From Solirubrobacterales bacterium (GTDB taxonomy: Bacteria; Actinomycetota; Thermoleophilia; Solirubrobacterales; 70-9): a stretch of DNA of 34,730 nt. Below, in pieces: positions 27,840 through 34,730 of this stretch. How positions within the stretch are numbered: position 1 is the stretch's first letter; every line of letters begins with the position of its first letter. The notes beneath the pieces were generated by a model, which saw only the letters and a list, made by a program, of their open reading frames with translations, was not told where the DNA came from and ran no database searches. A program made the position numbers and the translations under genes. The stretch lies in contig JAFKLL010000032.1 in the NCBI GenBank assembly GCA_017304845.1, positions 1-34,730 on the forward strand, in the 5' to 3' direction.

Positions 27840-28207
27840 CACAGCACCTCCGGGGCCAGCGAGATGATCTTCATGAAGTCGCGGTCACGCAGCTCGCGGG
27901 CGACCGGTCCGAAGATGCGGGTGCCACGCGGGTTGTTCTGCGCGTCGATCAGCACGGCGGCGTTCTCGTCGAAGGCGATGTAGGTGCCGTCGGAGCGTCC
28001 CAGCTCCTTCTTGGTCCGCACGATGACGGCCTGGACGACCTCGCCCTTCTTGACGTTGCCCTGCGGGCTCGCCTGCTTGACGGTCGCGGTGATGATGTCA
28101 CCGATCGAGCCGTACTTGCGATGCGATCCGCCCTTGACGCGGATGCAGAGCAGCTCACGGGCGCCGGAGTTGTCCGCGACGCGGAGTCTGGATTCCTGCT
28201 GGATCAC
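27839..28207 (-). CDS. rplN: 50S ribosomal protein L14
   Basis: 122 residues, starting [20 protein letters not shown], with [15 protein letters not shown] [18 protein letters not shown] and the end [24 protein letters not shown]14 lies at the subunit interface and takes part in bridges to 16S rRNA. It starts 4 bases after rpsQ. Confidence 0.98.
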   Translation of the reverse strand: MIQQESRLRVADNSGARELLCIRVKGGSHRKYGSIGDIITATVKQASPQGNVKKGEVVQAVIVRTKKELGRSDGTYIAFDENAAVLIDAQNNPRGTRIFGPVARELRDRDFMKIISLAPEVL

Positions 28208-28211
28208 CGTT

Positions 28212-28811
28212 CTACCTCGCCTTCTCGACGATCTCGACCAGGCGCCAGTGCTTGGTCTTCGAAAGCTTGCGGGTCTCGATCACGCGGACCACATCGCCCT
28301 CGTTGGCCTCGTTCCGCTCGTCGTGCGCGTGGATCTTGTGAGTCTGGCGGACGATCTTTTCGTAGACCGGGTGGCGCCGGGCGGTGTCGATCTGGACCGT
28401 GATGGTCTTGTCGGTCTTGTTCGAGACAACCGTTCCCTGACGCTCCTTCGGCTTGCCGGTGCGGGTCTTCTCGGCCCGCGGCGTGCCGACGCCGTCGCCC
28501 TTGCGCTCGGACTTGATCTCCTCGCGGCGCTTGCGGCGGACGGCCGCCTTCTTCTTCCGGGCGGAGTCGCGGTCGGCCTGGCGTTCCTCGCCGGAACGCT
28601 CGGGGCCGGCCTCGCCGGACTCGCGGGACCTGAGCACGCGGCGACGTTCCTTCCAGGGAAGGTCGGCCAGCGGATCCTCTTCGGGCTCGGGGGCCTCTTC
28701 GGCGGGCGCCTCAGCAGCCTCGGGGGCAGCCTCCTCGGCCGGAGCTTCGGCCTCAGGAGCCTCCTCCACGGGAGCCTCTTCGGTTTCTTCTACGTTTTCT
28801 TCTTCTGACAT
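28212..28811 (-). CDS. rpsQ: 30S ribosomal protein S17 with long N-terminal extension
   Basis: 199 residues, against about 80-95 for normal S17. The S17 core occupies about 119-199: [36 protein letters not shown] and [20 protein letters not shown]. Residues 1-48 are Glu/Ala/Pro-rich and strongly acidic. Residues about 54-118 are strongly basic ([19 protein letters not shown]). No internal start with a good Shine-Dalgarno is evident near the core, and the rpmC stop lies only 6 bases before the ATG, so the extension is probably translated. S17 binds the 5' domain of 16S rRNA. Confidence 0.94.
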   Translation of the reverse strand: MSEEENVEETEEAPVEEAPEAEAPAEEAAPEAAEAPAEEAPEPEEDPLADLPWKERRRVLRSRESGEAGPERSGEERQADRDSARKKKAAVRRKRREEIKSERKGDGVGTPRAEKTRTGKPKERQGTVVSNKTDKTITVQIDTARRHPVYEKIVRQTHKIHAHDERNEANEGDVVRVIETRKLSKTKHWRLVEIVEKAR

Positions 28812-28817
28812 GGGTTC

Positions 28818-29027
28818 CTACTTCGACTCGCGCTCGAGATCGATCTTGCGCTGCTTGGCGATGGTCAGGAGCCGGGCGACGTCACGACGGGCGCGGCCCA
28901 GAGCGGCCGAATCCTCGAGTTCGCCTGTGGCGTGACGGAGGCGAAGGTTGAACGCCTCCTCACGGGCTTCCTTGAGCTTCTCGACGAGCTCGATGTCCTG
29001 CATGCTGTGTGCTTCGGCGGCCTTCAC
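28818..29027 (-). CDS. rpmC: 50S ribosomal protein L29
   Basis: 69 residues in two helices. The signature is [23 protein letters not shown], followed by [16 protein letters not shown]29 sits at the tunnel exit, where trigger factor and SRP dock. The start is GTG with AAGGAG 8 bases upstream, and the GTGA overlaps the rplP stop by four bases. Confidence 0.96.
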   Translation of the reverse strand: MKAAEAHSMQDIELVEKLKEAREEAFNLRLRHATGELEDSAALGRARRDVARLLTIAKQRKIDLERESK

Positions 29028-29443
29028 TCGCCCGCTCCTTCTCTCTGGACGAACTTGGTCTTGAGCGGAAGCTTGTGACCGGCGACGCGCATCGCCTCAC
29101 GGGCGAGCTCCTCCGGCACGCCGGAGACCTCGAACATGATGCGACCGGGCTTGACCACGGCGACCCACGCTTCCGGGTTGCCCTTGCCCTTACCCATGCG
29201 GGTCTCGGCCGGCTTCTTGGTGATCGGCTTGTCCGGGAAGACGTTGATCCAGACCTTGCCGCCACGCTTCATCTTTCGGGTCATCGCGACTCGGGCCGCT
29301 TCGATCTGGCGGTTGGTGATCCAACCGCGCTCGAGCGACTTGAGGCCGTACTCGCCGAAGGTCACGGCGGTGCCGCCCTTCGAGTTGCCCTTGCGGCGGC
29401 CACGCATGACCTTGCGGTGCTTGACCCGCTTCGGCATCAACAT
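29024..29443 (-). CDS. rplP: 50S ribosomal protein L16
   Basis: 139 residues, starting [19 protein letters not shown], with the L16 motifs [24 protein letters not shown] (in part) and [20 protein letters not shown]16 organises the A-site tRNA region of the 50S subunit. The ATG shares one base with the rpsC stop (TGATG). Confidence 0.97.
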   Translation of the reverse strand: MLMPKRVKHRKVMRGRRKGNSKGGTAVTFGEYGLKSLERGWITNRQIEAARVAMTRKMKRGGKVWINVFPDKPITKKPAETRMGKGKGNPEAWVAVVKPGRIMFEVSGVPEELAREAMRVAGHKLPLKTKFVQREGAGE

Positions 29444-30171
29444 CAGCGACGACCTCCCCTGCGATCGTCACGGCCGCCACGGCGGTCGTTGCGACGATCC
29501 GGCCGGTCGGCCGGCGGCTCGTCCGAGGTCCGCGAGGACTCGAAGCCCTCGGGCATGACCTCGCCCTTGTTGATCCAGCACTTGACGCCGATGCGTCCCG
29601 TGCCGGTGCGGGCCTCGACGAAGCCGTAGTCGATGTCGGCGCGGAGGGTGTGGAGCGGCACGCGGCCGTCCGAGTAACCCTCGGTGCGGGCCATCTCGGC
29701 GCCACCCAGGCGGCCGGAGATCTGGACCTTGACGCCCTTGGCGCCGGAGCGCATGGCGGAGGTCAGGGCCCGCTTCATCGCGCGACGGAAGGCGACGCGG
29801 TTCTGGAGCTGCTCGGCGATCGACTGGGCGACCAGCTTGGCGTCGAGCTCGGGGCGCTTGACCTCGCGGATGTTCACCTTCACCGGGGAGCCGGTGATCT
29901 TGTGAAGGTCCTTGCGGAGCGCGTCGACCTCGCTGCCCGACTTGCCGATCACGATGCCCGGACGGGCGGTGTGGATGTCCACGGCGACTTCGCCGCGGCG
30001 CTCGATCGTGATGTCCGACAGGCCGGCGTGAGCAAGCTTGTTCTCGATGTGGTCACGGATCGCCAGGTCCTGCATGAGCAGGTCGGAGAATTCCTTCTCG
30101 GCGAACCAGTTGGACTTCCAGTCGTGGATGTAGCCGACTCGGAAGCCTTCGGGATGGATCTTCTGTCCCAT
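29443..30171 (-). CDS. rpsC: 30S ribosomal protein S3
   Basis: 242 residues. S3 forms part of the mRNA entry tunnel and helicase. Signatures are [20 protein letters not shown], the KH-domain [18 protein letters not shown], and [20 protein letters not shown] tail of about 30 residues is rich in Arg, Asp and Gly ([19 protein letters not shown]) and should be disordered and RNA-binding. It starts 7 bases after rplV. Confidence 0.97.
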   Translation of the reverse strand: MGQKIHPEGFRVGYIHDWKSNWFAEKEFSDLLMQDLAIRDHIENKLAHAGLSDITIERRGEVAVDIHTARPGIVIGKSGSEVDALRKDLHKITGSPVKVNIREVKRPELDAKLVAQSIAEQLQNRVAFRRAMKRALTSAMRSGAKGVKVQISGRLGGAEMARTEGYSDGRVPLHTLRADIDYGFVEARTGTGRIGVKCWINKGEVMPEGFESSRTSDEPPADRPDRRNDRRGGRDDRRGGRR

Positions 30172-30178
30172 AAGTCTT

Positions 30179-30559
30179 CTATTCCTCGTCTTCCGGGGTC
30201 AGCGCCACGGAGATATGGCAAGTTCTCTTGTGGATCGGGGTGGCCCGGCCCATCGCCCGCGGCCGGAACCGCTTCAGGGTGGGGCCCTCGTCGACCCGGA
30301 TCTCGGCGACGACCATCTCGTCGCCGATCAGGTCGTGATTGGCCTCCGCGTTGGCGGCGGCGGACTCGATCACCTTGGCGATGTCCTCAGCGGCCGAACG
30401 CGGCGAAAACTGAAGCAGCGAGCGGGCGTCGTCGATGTGCTTGCCACGGACCTGGTCGGCGACCAGGCGGGCCTTGCGGGGCGACACGCGCACGTACTTG
30501 GAGGTGGCCCGCACGAGCACGGGCTCTTCGACCTCGGTCTTCTTGGTCTTCGAGGCCAT
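30179..30559 (-). CDS. rplV: 50S ribosomal protein L22
   Basis: 126 residues. L22 lines the exit tunnel; changes in its hairpin give macrolide resistance. Visible are [33 protein letters not shown], and the hairpin region [20 protein letters not shown], which appears to be of normal length. The start shares one base with the rpsS stop. Confidence 0.97.
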   Translation of the reverse strand: MASKTKKTEVEEPVLVRATSKYVRVSPRKARLVADQVRGKHIDDARSLLQFSPRSAAEDIAKVIESAAANAEANHDLIGDEMVVAEIRVDEGPTLKRFRPRAMGRATPIHKRTCHISVALTPEDEE

Positions 30560-30825
30560 CAGTCCTTACCGCCGGTATGCGACTTGAAGGTACGGGTCGG
30601 GGCGAACTCGCCCAGCTTGTGACCGACCATCGATTCCGAGATGAAGACAGGCACGTGCTTCCGACCGTCGTGGACGGCGATCGTGTGGCCGACCATCTCG
30701 GGGAAGATCGTCGAGCGACGCGACCAGGTCTTGACCATGTTCTTGTTGCCGGCCTCGTTCATGGAGTTGATCCGGCTCATCAGCCGCTCTTCCACGTACG
30801 GGCCCTTCTTGGTTGACCTACCCAC
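30559..30825 (-). CDS. rpsS: 30S ribosomal protein S19
   Basis: 88 residues beginning [18 protein letters not shown], with [20 protein letters not shown] and [21 protein letters not shown]19 pairs with S13 in the 30S head. The start is GTG, 3 bases after the rplB stop. Confidence 0.97.
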   Translation of the reverse strand: MGRSTKKGPYVEERLMSRINSMNEAGNKNMVKTWSRRSTIFPEMVGHTIAVHDGRKHVPVFISESMVGHKLGEFAPTRTFKSHTGGKD

Positions 30826-30828
30826 GGT

Positions 30829-31674
30829 CTACCTACCCTTCTTCTTTCCGCGACGACGGCCGCGCACGATGTAGCGGTCTGACTGCTTGCCCTTCTTGCG
30901 GGTCCGGTAACCGAGCGTGGGCTTGCCCCACGGGGTGACCGGGTGGCCGCCCGGAGTCTTGTGGGCCTCGCCACCACCATGCGGGTGGTCGACCGGGTTC
31001 ATGGCGATACCGCGGGTCTGCGGGCGCTTGCCCTTGTGACGGTTACGGCCGGCCTTGCCGATCTTGACGTTCTGGTGCTCGGCGTTCGAGAGCGTGCCGA
31101 TGGTGGCGCGGCACTCGGCCCGCACCATCCGCATCTCCGACGAAGGCAGGCGCAGGGTGACCATGTCACCGTCCTTCGCGACGAGCTGGATCGAGGTGCC
31201 GGCGCTGCGGCCCATCTTGCCGCCCTGTCCGGGCTTCAGCTCGACGTTGTGGACGGTGGTGCCGACCGGCATCTCGCCGAGGGCGAGGCAGTTGCCGGGA
31301 CGGATGTCCGAGCCCGGGCCGGAGCTGACCACGTTGCCGACCTCGATCTGCGAGGGGGCCAGGATGTAGCTCTTCTCGCCGTCCGCGTAATGCAGCAGCG
31401 CGATGTAGGCGGAGCGGTTCGGGTCGTACTCGACCGTCGCCACCTTGGCGGGGATCCCGTCCTTGGTCCGCTTGAAGTCGATCTTCCGGTAACGGCGCTT
31501 GGCCCCTCCGCCGCGGTGGCGGGAGGTGATGCGACCGTTCGAGTTGCGGCCACCGGACTTGGTGATGCCCTCGACCAGGCTCTTCTCCGGCTCGGTCGCC
31601 GTGATCTGCTCGCGCAGCTGGTACGTCGCGAAGCGGCGCCCGGGGCTGGTCGGTTTTGTCTTACGAATTGCCAT
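30829..31674 (-). CDS. rplB: 50S ribosomal protein L2
   Basis: 281 residues. L2 is needed for subunit joining and lies close to the peptidyl transferase centre. The C-terminal signature [20 protein letters not shown] contains the conserved His of the VDHPHGGGE loop. [20 protein letters not shown] marks the N-terminal part. It starts 17 bases after rplW. Confidence 0.98.
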   Translation of the reverse strand: MAIRKTKPTSPGRRFATYQLREQITATEPEKSLVEGITKSGGRNSNGRITSRHRGGGAKRRYRKIDFKRTKDGIPAKVATVEYDPNRSAYIALLHYADGEKSYILAPSQIEVGNVVSSGPGSDIRPGNCLALGEMPVGTTVHNVELKPGQGGKMGRSAGTSIQLVAKDGDMVTLRLPSSEMRMVRAECRATIGTLSNAEHQNVKIGKAGRNRHKGKRPQTRGIAMNPVDHPHGGGEAHKTPGGHPVTPWGKPTLGYRTRKKGKQSDRYIVRGRRRGKKKGR

Positions 31675-31691
31675 TGCTCAGTTCCTCAGCC

Positions 31692-31985
31692 TTACTCGAC
31701 CGCCGCGCCTTCGAACAGCTCGATGCTGTCGCCCGGGGCGAGCTCGACGATTGCCTTCTTCCAGGAGCGGCTACGGCCCTGGTGCAGGCCTCGACGCTTC
31801 GGCTTGGACCGGACCTTGGAGGTACGGACCTTCACCACTTCGACTCCGAACGCCTTCTCGACGGCGTCCTTGATCTCGAACTTGTGAGCCCGGTCGTCGA
31901 CCCGGAAGGTGTACTTGCCGGCCGCGATCAGGGCGTAAGCCTTCTCGGAGATGACCGGACGGATGATCACGCTGCGGGGATCCAT
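31692..31985 (-). CDS. rplW: 50S ribosomal protein L23
   Basis: 97 residues from ATG 31985 (MDPRSVIIRPVISEKAYALI), with FRVDDRAHKFEIKDAVEKAFGVEV. L23 is the main docking point for trigger factor and SRP at the tunnel exit. This ATG shares one base with the rplD stop; an in-frame GTG three bases earlier is less likely. Confidence 0.96.
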   Translation of the reverse strand: MDPRSVIIRPVISEKAYALIAAGKYTFRVDDRAHKFEIKDAVEKAFGVEVVKVRTSKVRSKPKRRGLHQGRSRSWKKAIVELAPGDSIELFEGAAVE

Positions 31986-32647
31986 CACTCGCCGCCCTTC
32001 TCGTCAGTGTTTTCACCGCGGACCTGCTCGGTGCCGGCCTGCTTGGCCAGAACCTCGAGCGCTGCCTCGGAGACGACGATCGACGCGGCGCCGATCACGT
32101 CGACGACGCCGGTCGCACCGACCTCGAGGACGTTCACCCGCGGAATGTTGCGGAAGCTCTTCAGGATGCCGGTCTCTTCCCCGAGGATGATCACCAGGGT
32201 CGAGCGCTTCGCGCCCCACTTCTCCAGGGCCGCCGCGGCGTCCTTGGTCGAGGGGGTCTCGAAATCCTTGGCCTTGACCACGGCGACGCTGCCGCGCTCG
32301 GCGTGAACCGAGAGGGCGGAGCGCATCGCCTTGCGGCGGGCCTTGCGATTGACCTTGACCGTGTAGTGACGCGGCTTCGGGCCGAAGGCGGCGCCGCCGC
32401 CGTAGCGGTTCGGCACGCTCAGGGCGCCGACACGGGCGCGGCCCGTGCCCTTCTGGCGCCAGGCCTTCGCGGTGGTCATAGAGACCTCGCCACGGGTCAG
32501 GCTCGAGGCGGTGCCCTGACGACGCGAGTTCGCGTCGGCGCGAGCGGCCTCATGCACCAGCGACTGGTGGAAGGCCTCGGTGAAGAGGTCGGCCGGGAGA
32601 TCGGCCTTGGTGGTCTTGCCCAACACGGGGGCCTTGGCGCTAGCCAT
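31985..32647 (-). CDS. rplD: 50S ribosomal protein L4
   Basis: 220 residues. L4 reaches into the exit tunnel. The loop motif AWRQKGTGRARVGALSVPNR and GGGAAFGPKPRHYTVKVNRK are as expected. In E. coli L4 also represses the S10 operon; the leader here shows no recognisable target. A short acidic tail (GENTDEKGGE) is present. It overlaps rplC by 8 bases. Confidence 0.97.
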   Translation of the reverse strand: MASAKAPVLGKTTKADLPADLFTEAFHQSLVHEAARADANSRRQGTASSLTRGEVSMTTAKAWRQKGTGRARVGALSVPNRYGGGAAFGPKPRHYTVKVNRKARRKAMRSALSVHAERGSVAVVKAKDFETPSTKDAAAALEKWGAKRSTLVIILGEETGILKSFRNIPRVNVLEVGATGVVDVIGAASIVVSEAALEVLAKQAGTEQVRGENTDEKGGE

Positions 32648-33287
32648 CGGTACGGATCTCCAGAATCGAGTTCTTGGCTCCGGGGACGGAGCCCTTGATC
32701 AGCAGCAGGTTCTTCTCGGCGTCGATGCCGGCGACGGTCAGACCGAGCTGGCTGCGGCGCTTGCCGCCGATCTGGCCCGGCAGGCGCATGCCCTTGAAGA
32801 CGCGGGCCGGCCACGCGGAGGCGCCGATCGAGCCCGGGGCACGGACGTTGTGCGAACCGTGCGAGACCGGGCCGCGGCCGAAGTTGTGCCGCTTGACGGT
32901 GCCCTGGAAGCCCTTGCCGATGGTGATGCCGGCAACCTTGACCTTCTGGCCCTCTTCGAAGCTCTCGACGGTGACGCTCTGACCGAGCTTGACCTCGGCG
33001 TCGCCCTCTTCGCCTTCGGCAGGGGAGATCTCCGCGTCGCGGAACTCGACCAGCACGCGCATCGGCGCGGCGTCGGCCTTGGCCAGGTGGCCGAGCTCAG
33101 CCTTGCTCAGCTTCGACTCCTTGACTTCGTCGAAAGCGAGCTGAATCGCCGAGTAGCCGTCGCGGTCTTCGCGGCGGATCGCGGTCACCGGGCAGGGCCC
33201 GGCTTCAATGACAGTTACGGGCACGACCTCTCCGTCTTCTCTGAAGATCTGGGTCATGCCAAGCTTTTTTCCGAGAATCGCCGACAT
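32640..33287 (-). CDS. rplC: 50S ribosomal protein L3
   Basis: 215 residues starting [20 protein letters not shown]. The loop that approaches the peptidyl transferase centre reads [20 protein letters not shown] and then [17 protein letters not shown]; the Trp here is often Thr or Ser in other bacteria. The start lies 6 bases after the rpsJ stop and has a weak Shine-Dalgarno, so coupling to rpsJ is likely. Confidence 0.97.
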   Translation of the reverse strand: MSAILGKKLGMTQIFREDGEVVPVTVIEAGPCPVTAIRREDRDGYSAIQLAFDEVKESKLSKAELGHLAKADAAPMRVLVEFRDAEISPAEGEEGDAEVKLGQSVTVESFEEGQKVKVAGITIGKGFQGTVKRHNFGRGPVSHGSHNVRAPGSIGASAWPARVFKGMRLPGQIGGKRRSQLGLTVAGIDAEKNLLLIKGSVPGAKNSILEIRTDG

Positions 33288-33293
33288 ATCTAC

Positions 33294-33614
33294 CTACAGG
33301 CGGATCTCGATGTCGACGCCGGCCGGGAGCGAGTCCAGGCGCTGCAGCGAGTCGACGGTCTTGGGGGTGGGCTGCTTGATGTCGATCAGACGCTTGTGGG
33401 TCCGGATCTCGAAATGCTCACGAGAGTCCTTGTCCTTGAACGGCGACCGGATCACGCAATAGACGTTCTTCTCGGTCGGCAGCGGAACGGGACCGGAAAC
33501 GGTCGCGCCGGTGCGTTCGGCGGTGTCGATGATCTCGCGGGCGGCGCGGTCGATCGCGTCGTGATCGTAGGCCTTGAGCCTGATCCTGATTTTCTGTGCG
33601 GCAATAGCGGCCAC
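33294..33614 (-). CDS. rpsJ: 30S ribosomal protein S10
   Basis: 106 residues from GTG 33614 ([20 protein letters not shown]), the usual S10 opening. S10 sits in the 30S head and also acts as NusE in antitermination. The end [20 protein letters not shown] is intact. The open frame extends to a GTG at 33659, which would add 15 residues ([14 protein letters not shown]), but that start lacks a Shine-Dalgarno and the extra residues are unlike S10. It is the first gene of the long ribosomal transcript. Confidence 0.93.
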   Translation of the reverse strand: MAAIAAQKIRIRLKAYDHDAIDRAAREIIDTAERTGATVSGPVPLPTEKNVYCVIRSPFKDKDSREHFEIRTHKRLIDIKQPTPKTVDSLQRLDSLPAGVDIEIRL

Positions 33615-33654
33615 TTTGGCTTCTCTACTTACTTTCTTCTGCTGGCGCTGAACA

Positions 33655-33683
33655 GCCACTCAGGGCTGAGACGCTGATGTCAA
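33655..33683 (-). promoter_or_regulatory. Tentative S10-operon promoter
   Basis: A perfect TTGACA lies at 33683-33678 on the minus strand. A 17-base spacer leads to AGTGGC (33660-33655), which is a poor -10 box. The rest of the 33615-33828 gap holds no gene, and I see no better promoter or riboswitch in it. The call is weak. Confidence 0.25.
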
Positions 33684-33828
33684 GGTCCCCCGCCGCCTGC
33701 GGCTCAGTCCGTGCCCGTGGGCCCGTCCAGTGCCGTGGTTCGACAATCCGGGGTACTTCAAAGGTCGTATCTGTTACTGGTGCTGCTGGTACTGCCGGTA
33801 CTTCTCACTGCCAAAAAACGTTCCTGCG

Positions 33829-33871
33829 AAAAAACGGGGCGGGTCCGAAAGTCTCTTCGGGACCCGCCCCG
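33829..33871 (-). terminator. Strong intrinsic terminator after tuf
   Basis: A 12-bp perfect stem (33835-33846 with 33860-33871), which may lengthen through GAA/TTC near the loop, is followed on the minus strand by six T (33834-33829). It begins 14 bases past the tuf stop and separates tuf from the S10 operon. Confidence 0.92.
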
Positions 33872-33884
33872 GGCAAATCGGTCG

Positions 33885-34730
33885 TTACTCGATGATCTCC
33901 GAGACGACGCCGGAGCCGACCGTGCGGCCACCCTCGCGAATCGCGAAGCGGAGGCCCTGGTCCATGGCAATCGGCTGGATCAGCTCGATCGTCATCTCGA
34001 CGTTGTCACCCGGCATGACCATCTCCGTGCCCTCGGGCAGGTTGGCGACGCCGGTCACGTCAGTGGTCCGGAAGTAGAACTGCGGCCGGTAGCCCGAGAA
34101 GAACGGGGTGTGACGACCACCCTCTTCCTTCTTGAGGCAGTAGACCTCGGCCTTGAACTTGGTGTGCGGGGTGATCGAACCGGGCTTGCAGAGAACCTGG
34201 CCACGCTCGATCTCCTCGCGCTTGGTGCCACGGAGCAGGCAGCCGACGTTGTCACCGGCACGACCCTCGTCGAGGATCTTGCGGAACATCTCGACGCCGG
34301 TGATCGTGGTGGTCGCGGTCTTGTCGTGAATACCGACGATCTCGACCTCGTCACCCGTGTTGACGATGCCCTGCTCGATGCGGCCGGTGGCGACGGTGCC
34401 ACGGCCCGTGATCGAGAAGATGTCCTCGATCGGCATCAGGAACGGCTTGTCGAGCTCACGCTCGGGCTCCGGGATGTACGAGTCCAGGGCCTCGCCCAGC
34501 TCGACGATCCGCTGCTGGAACTCGGCGTCGCCCTCGAGGGCCTTGAGCGCCGAACCCTTGATGATCGGGGTGTTGTCGCCGTCGAACTCGTACTCGTTGA
34601 GGAGGTCGCGGACCTCTTCCTCGACCAGCTCGATGAGCTCCTCGTCGTCGACCTGGTCGACCTTGTTGAGGAACACGACGACGTGCGGCACGTTGACCTG
34701 ACGGGCGAGCAGGATGTGCTCGCGGGTCTG
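33885..34730 (-). CDS. tuf: Elongation factor Tu (partial, N-terminus outside the window)
   Basis: The C-terminal 281 residues of EF-Tu, which brings aminoacyl-tRNA to the ribosome with GTP. The window edge cuts inside the G domain at [20 protein letters not shown]. The base-specificity motif NKVD ([10 protein letters not shown]) and GSALKALEG, equivalent to the G5 loop, are present. Domains 2 and 3 are complete: [35 protein letters not shown] and [15 protein letters not shown]. The P-loop and switch regions are off the right edge. The position upstream of rpsJ fits the usual fusA-tuf-rpsJ order. Confidence 0.98.
   Translation of the reverse strand, partial: QTREHILLARQVNVPHVVVFLNKVDQVDDEELIELVEEEVRDLLNEYEFDGDNTPIIKGSALKALEGDAEFQQRIVELGEALDSYIPEPERELDKPFLMPIEDIFSITGRGTVATGRIEQGIVNTGDEVEIVGIHDKTATTTITGVEMFRKILDEGRAGDNVGCLLRGTKREEIERGQVLCKPGSITPHTKFKAEVYCLKKEEGGRHTPFFSGYRPQFYFRTTDVTGVANLPEGTEMVMPGDNVEMTIELIQPIAMDQGLRFAIREGGRTVGSGVVSEIIE

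Noticed and set aside
33730..34077. Plus-strand frame with several Cys (CYWCCWYC) upstream of rpsJ
   Set aside because: It starts in the leader and runs antisense through the tuf terminator and the tuf coding region; the Cys cluster comes from a TGCTGCTGG-type tract.

Overview
The window is high-GC bacterial DNA, dense with genes and rich in GTG starts. It most resembles an actinobacterium, and I lean towards Thermoleophilia/Solirubrobacterales. That placement is an inference from the full S10/spc/alpha ribosomal cluster with a zinc-type S14, the FadD15-like acyl-CoA synthetase, and several secreted beta-propeller proteins with Pro-Thr-Gly linkers. No marker gene settles it, and 16S rRNA or a protein phylogeny would be needed.

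Left part (1-18.5 kb), mixed housekeeping and envelope genes. A partial plus-strand gene ends tail-to-tail with a thioredoxin-fold lipoprotein gene, and an Mn-type superoxide dismutase gene lies upstream of the lipoprotein. A TetR regulator and a 14-TM DHA2 drug exporter form a two-gene operon, with a clear palindromic operator inside its own promoter. Next come an exported PD40 beta-propeller with an unexpected helix-turn-helix-like C-terminus, tRNA-Pro(CGG), and a membrane-anchored DsbA-like protein that has lost its CXXC motif. These are followed by a small unknown gene, a Nif3-like protein, a long-chain acyl-CoA synthetase, a patatin-like phospholipase and a DacB-type D,D-carboxypeptidase. 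The section ends with a second PD40 propeller, ligA, surE, truA, and an NHL propeller with a collagen-like PTG linker and a CARDB-like C-terminus.

Right part (18.6-34.7 kb), the translation and transcription cluster, all on the minus strand. In transcription order it runs tuf (partial), terminator, then rpsJ-rplC-rplD-rplW-rplB-rpsS-rplV-rpsC-rplP-rpmC-rpsQ-rplN-rplX-rplE-rpsZ-rpsH-rplF-rplR-rpsE-rpmD-rplO-secY-adk-map. A strong terminator follows, and then rpmJ-rpsM-rpsK-rpoA-rplQ and a final hairpin. infA and rpsD, which usually sit in the last block, are absent from this locus. Many junctions are one-base TGATG/TAATG or four-base overlaps, so translational coupling is likely. S17 carries an acidic/basic N-terminal extension of about 118 residues and S5 an Ala/Glu-rich C-terminal extension of about 120 residues; both are unusual for bacterial ribosomal proteins.

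I found no mobile elements, CRISPR arrays or rRNA genes. No gene-free stretch exceeds 300 bases; the longest (about 270 bases, between rpsJ and tuf) holds the tuf terminator and the S10-operon leader. I see no convincing new multi-gene defence or metabolic system. The best leads are the two ribosomal extensions, the Cys-less DsbA-like protein, the propeller with an HTH-like tail, and the TetR operator.
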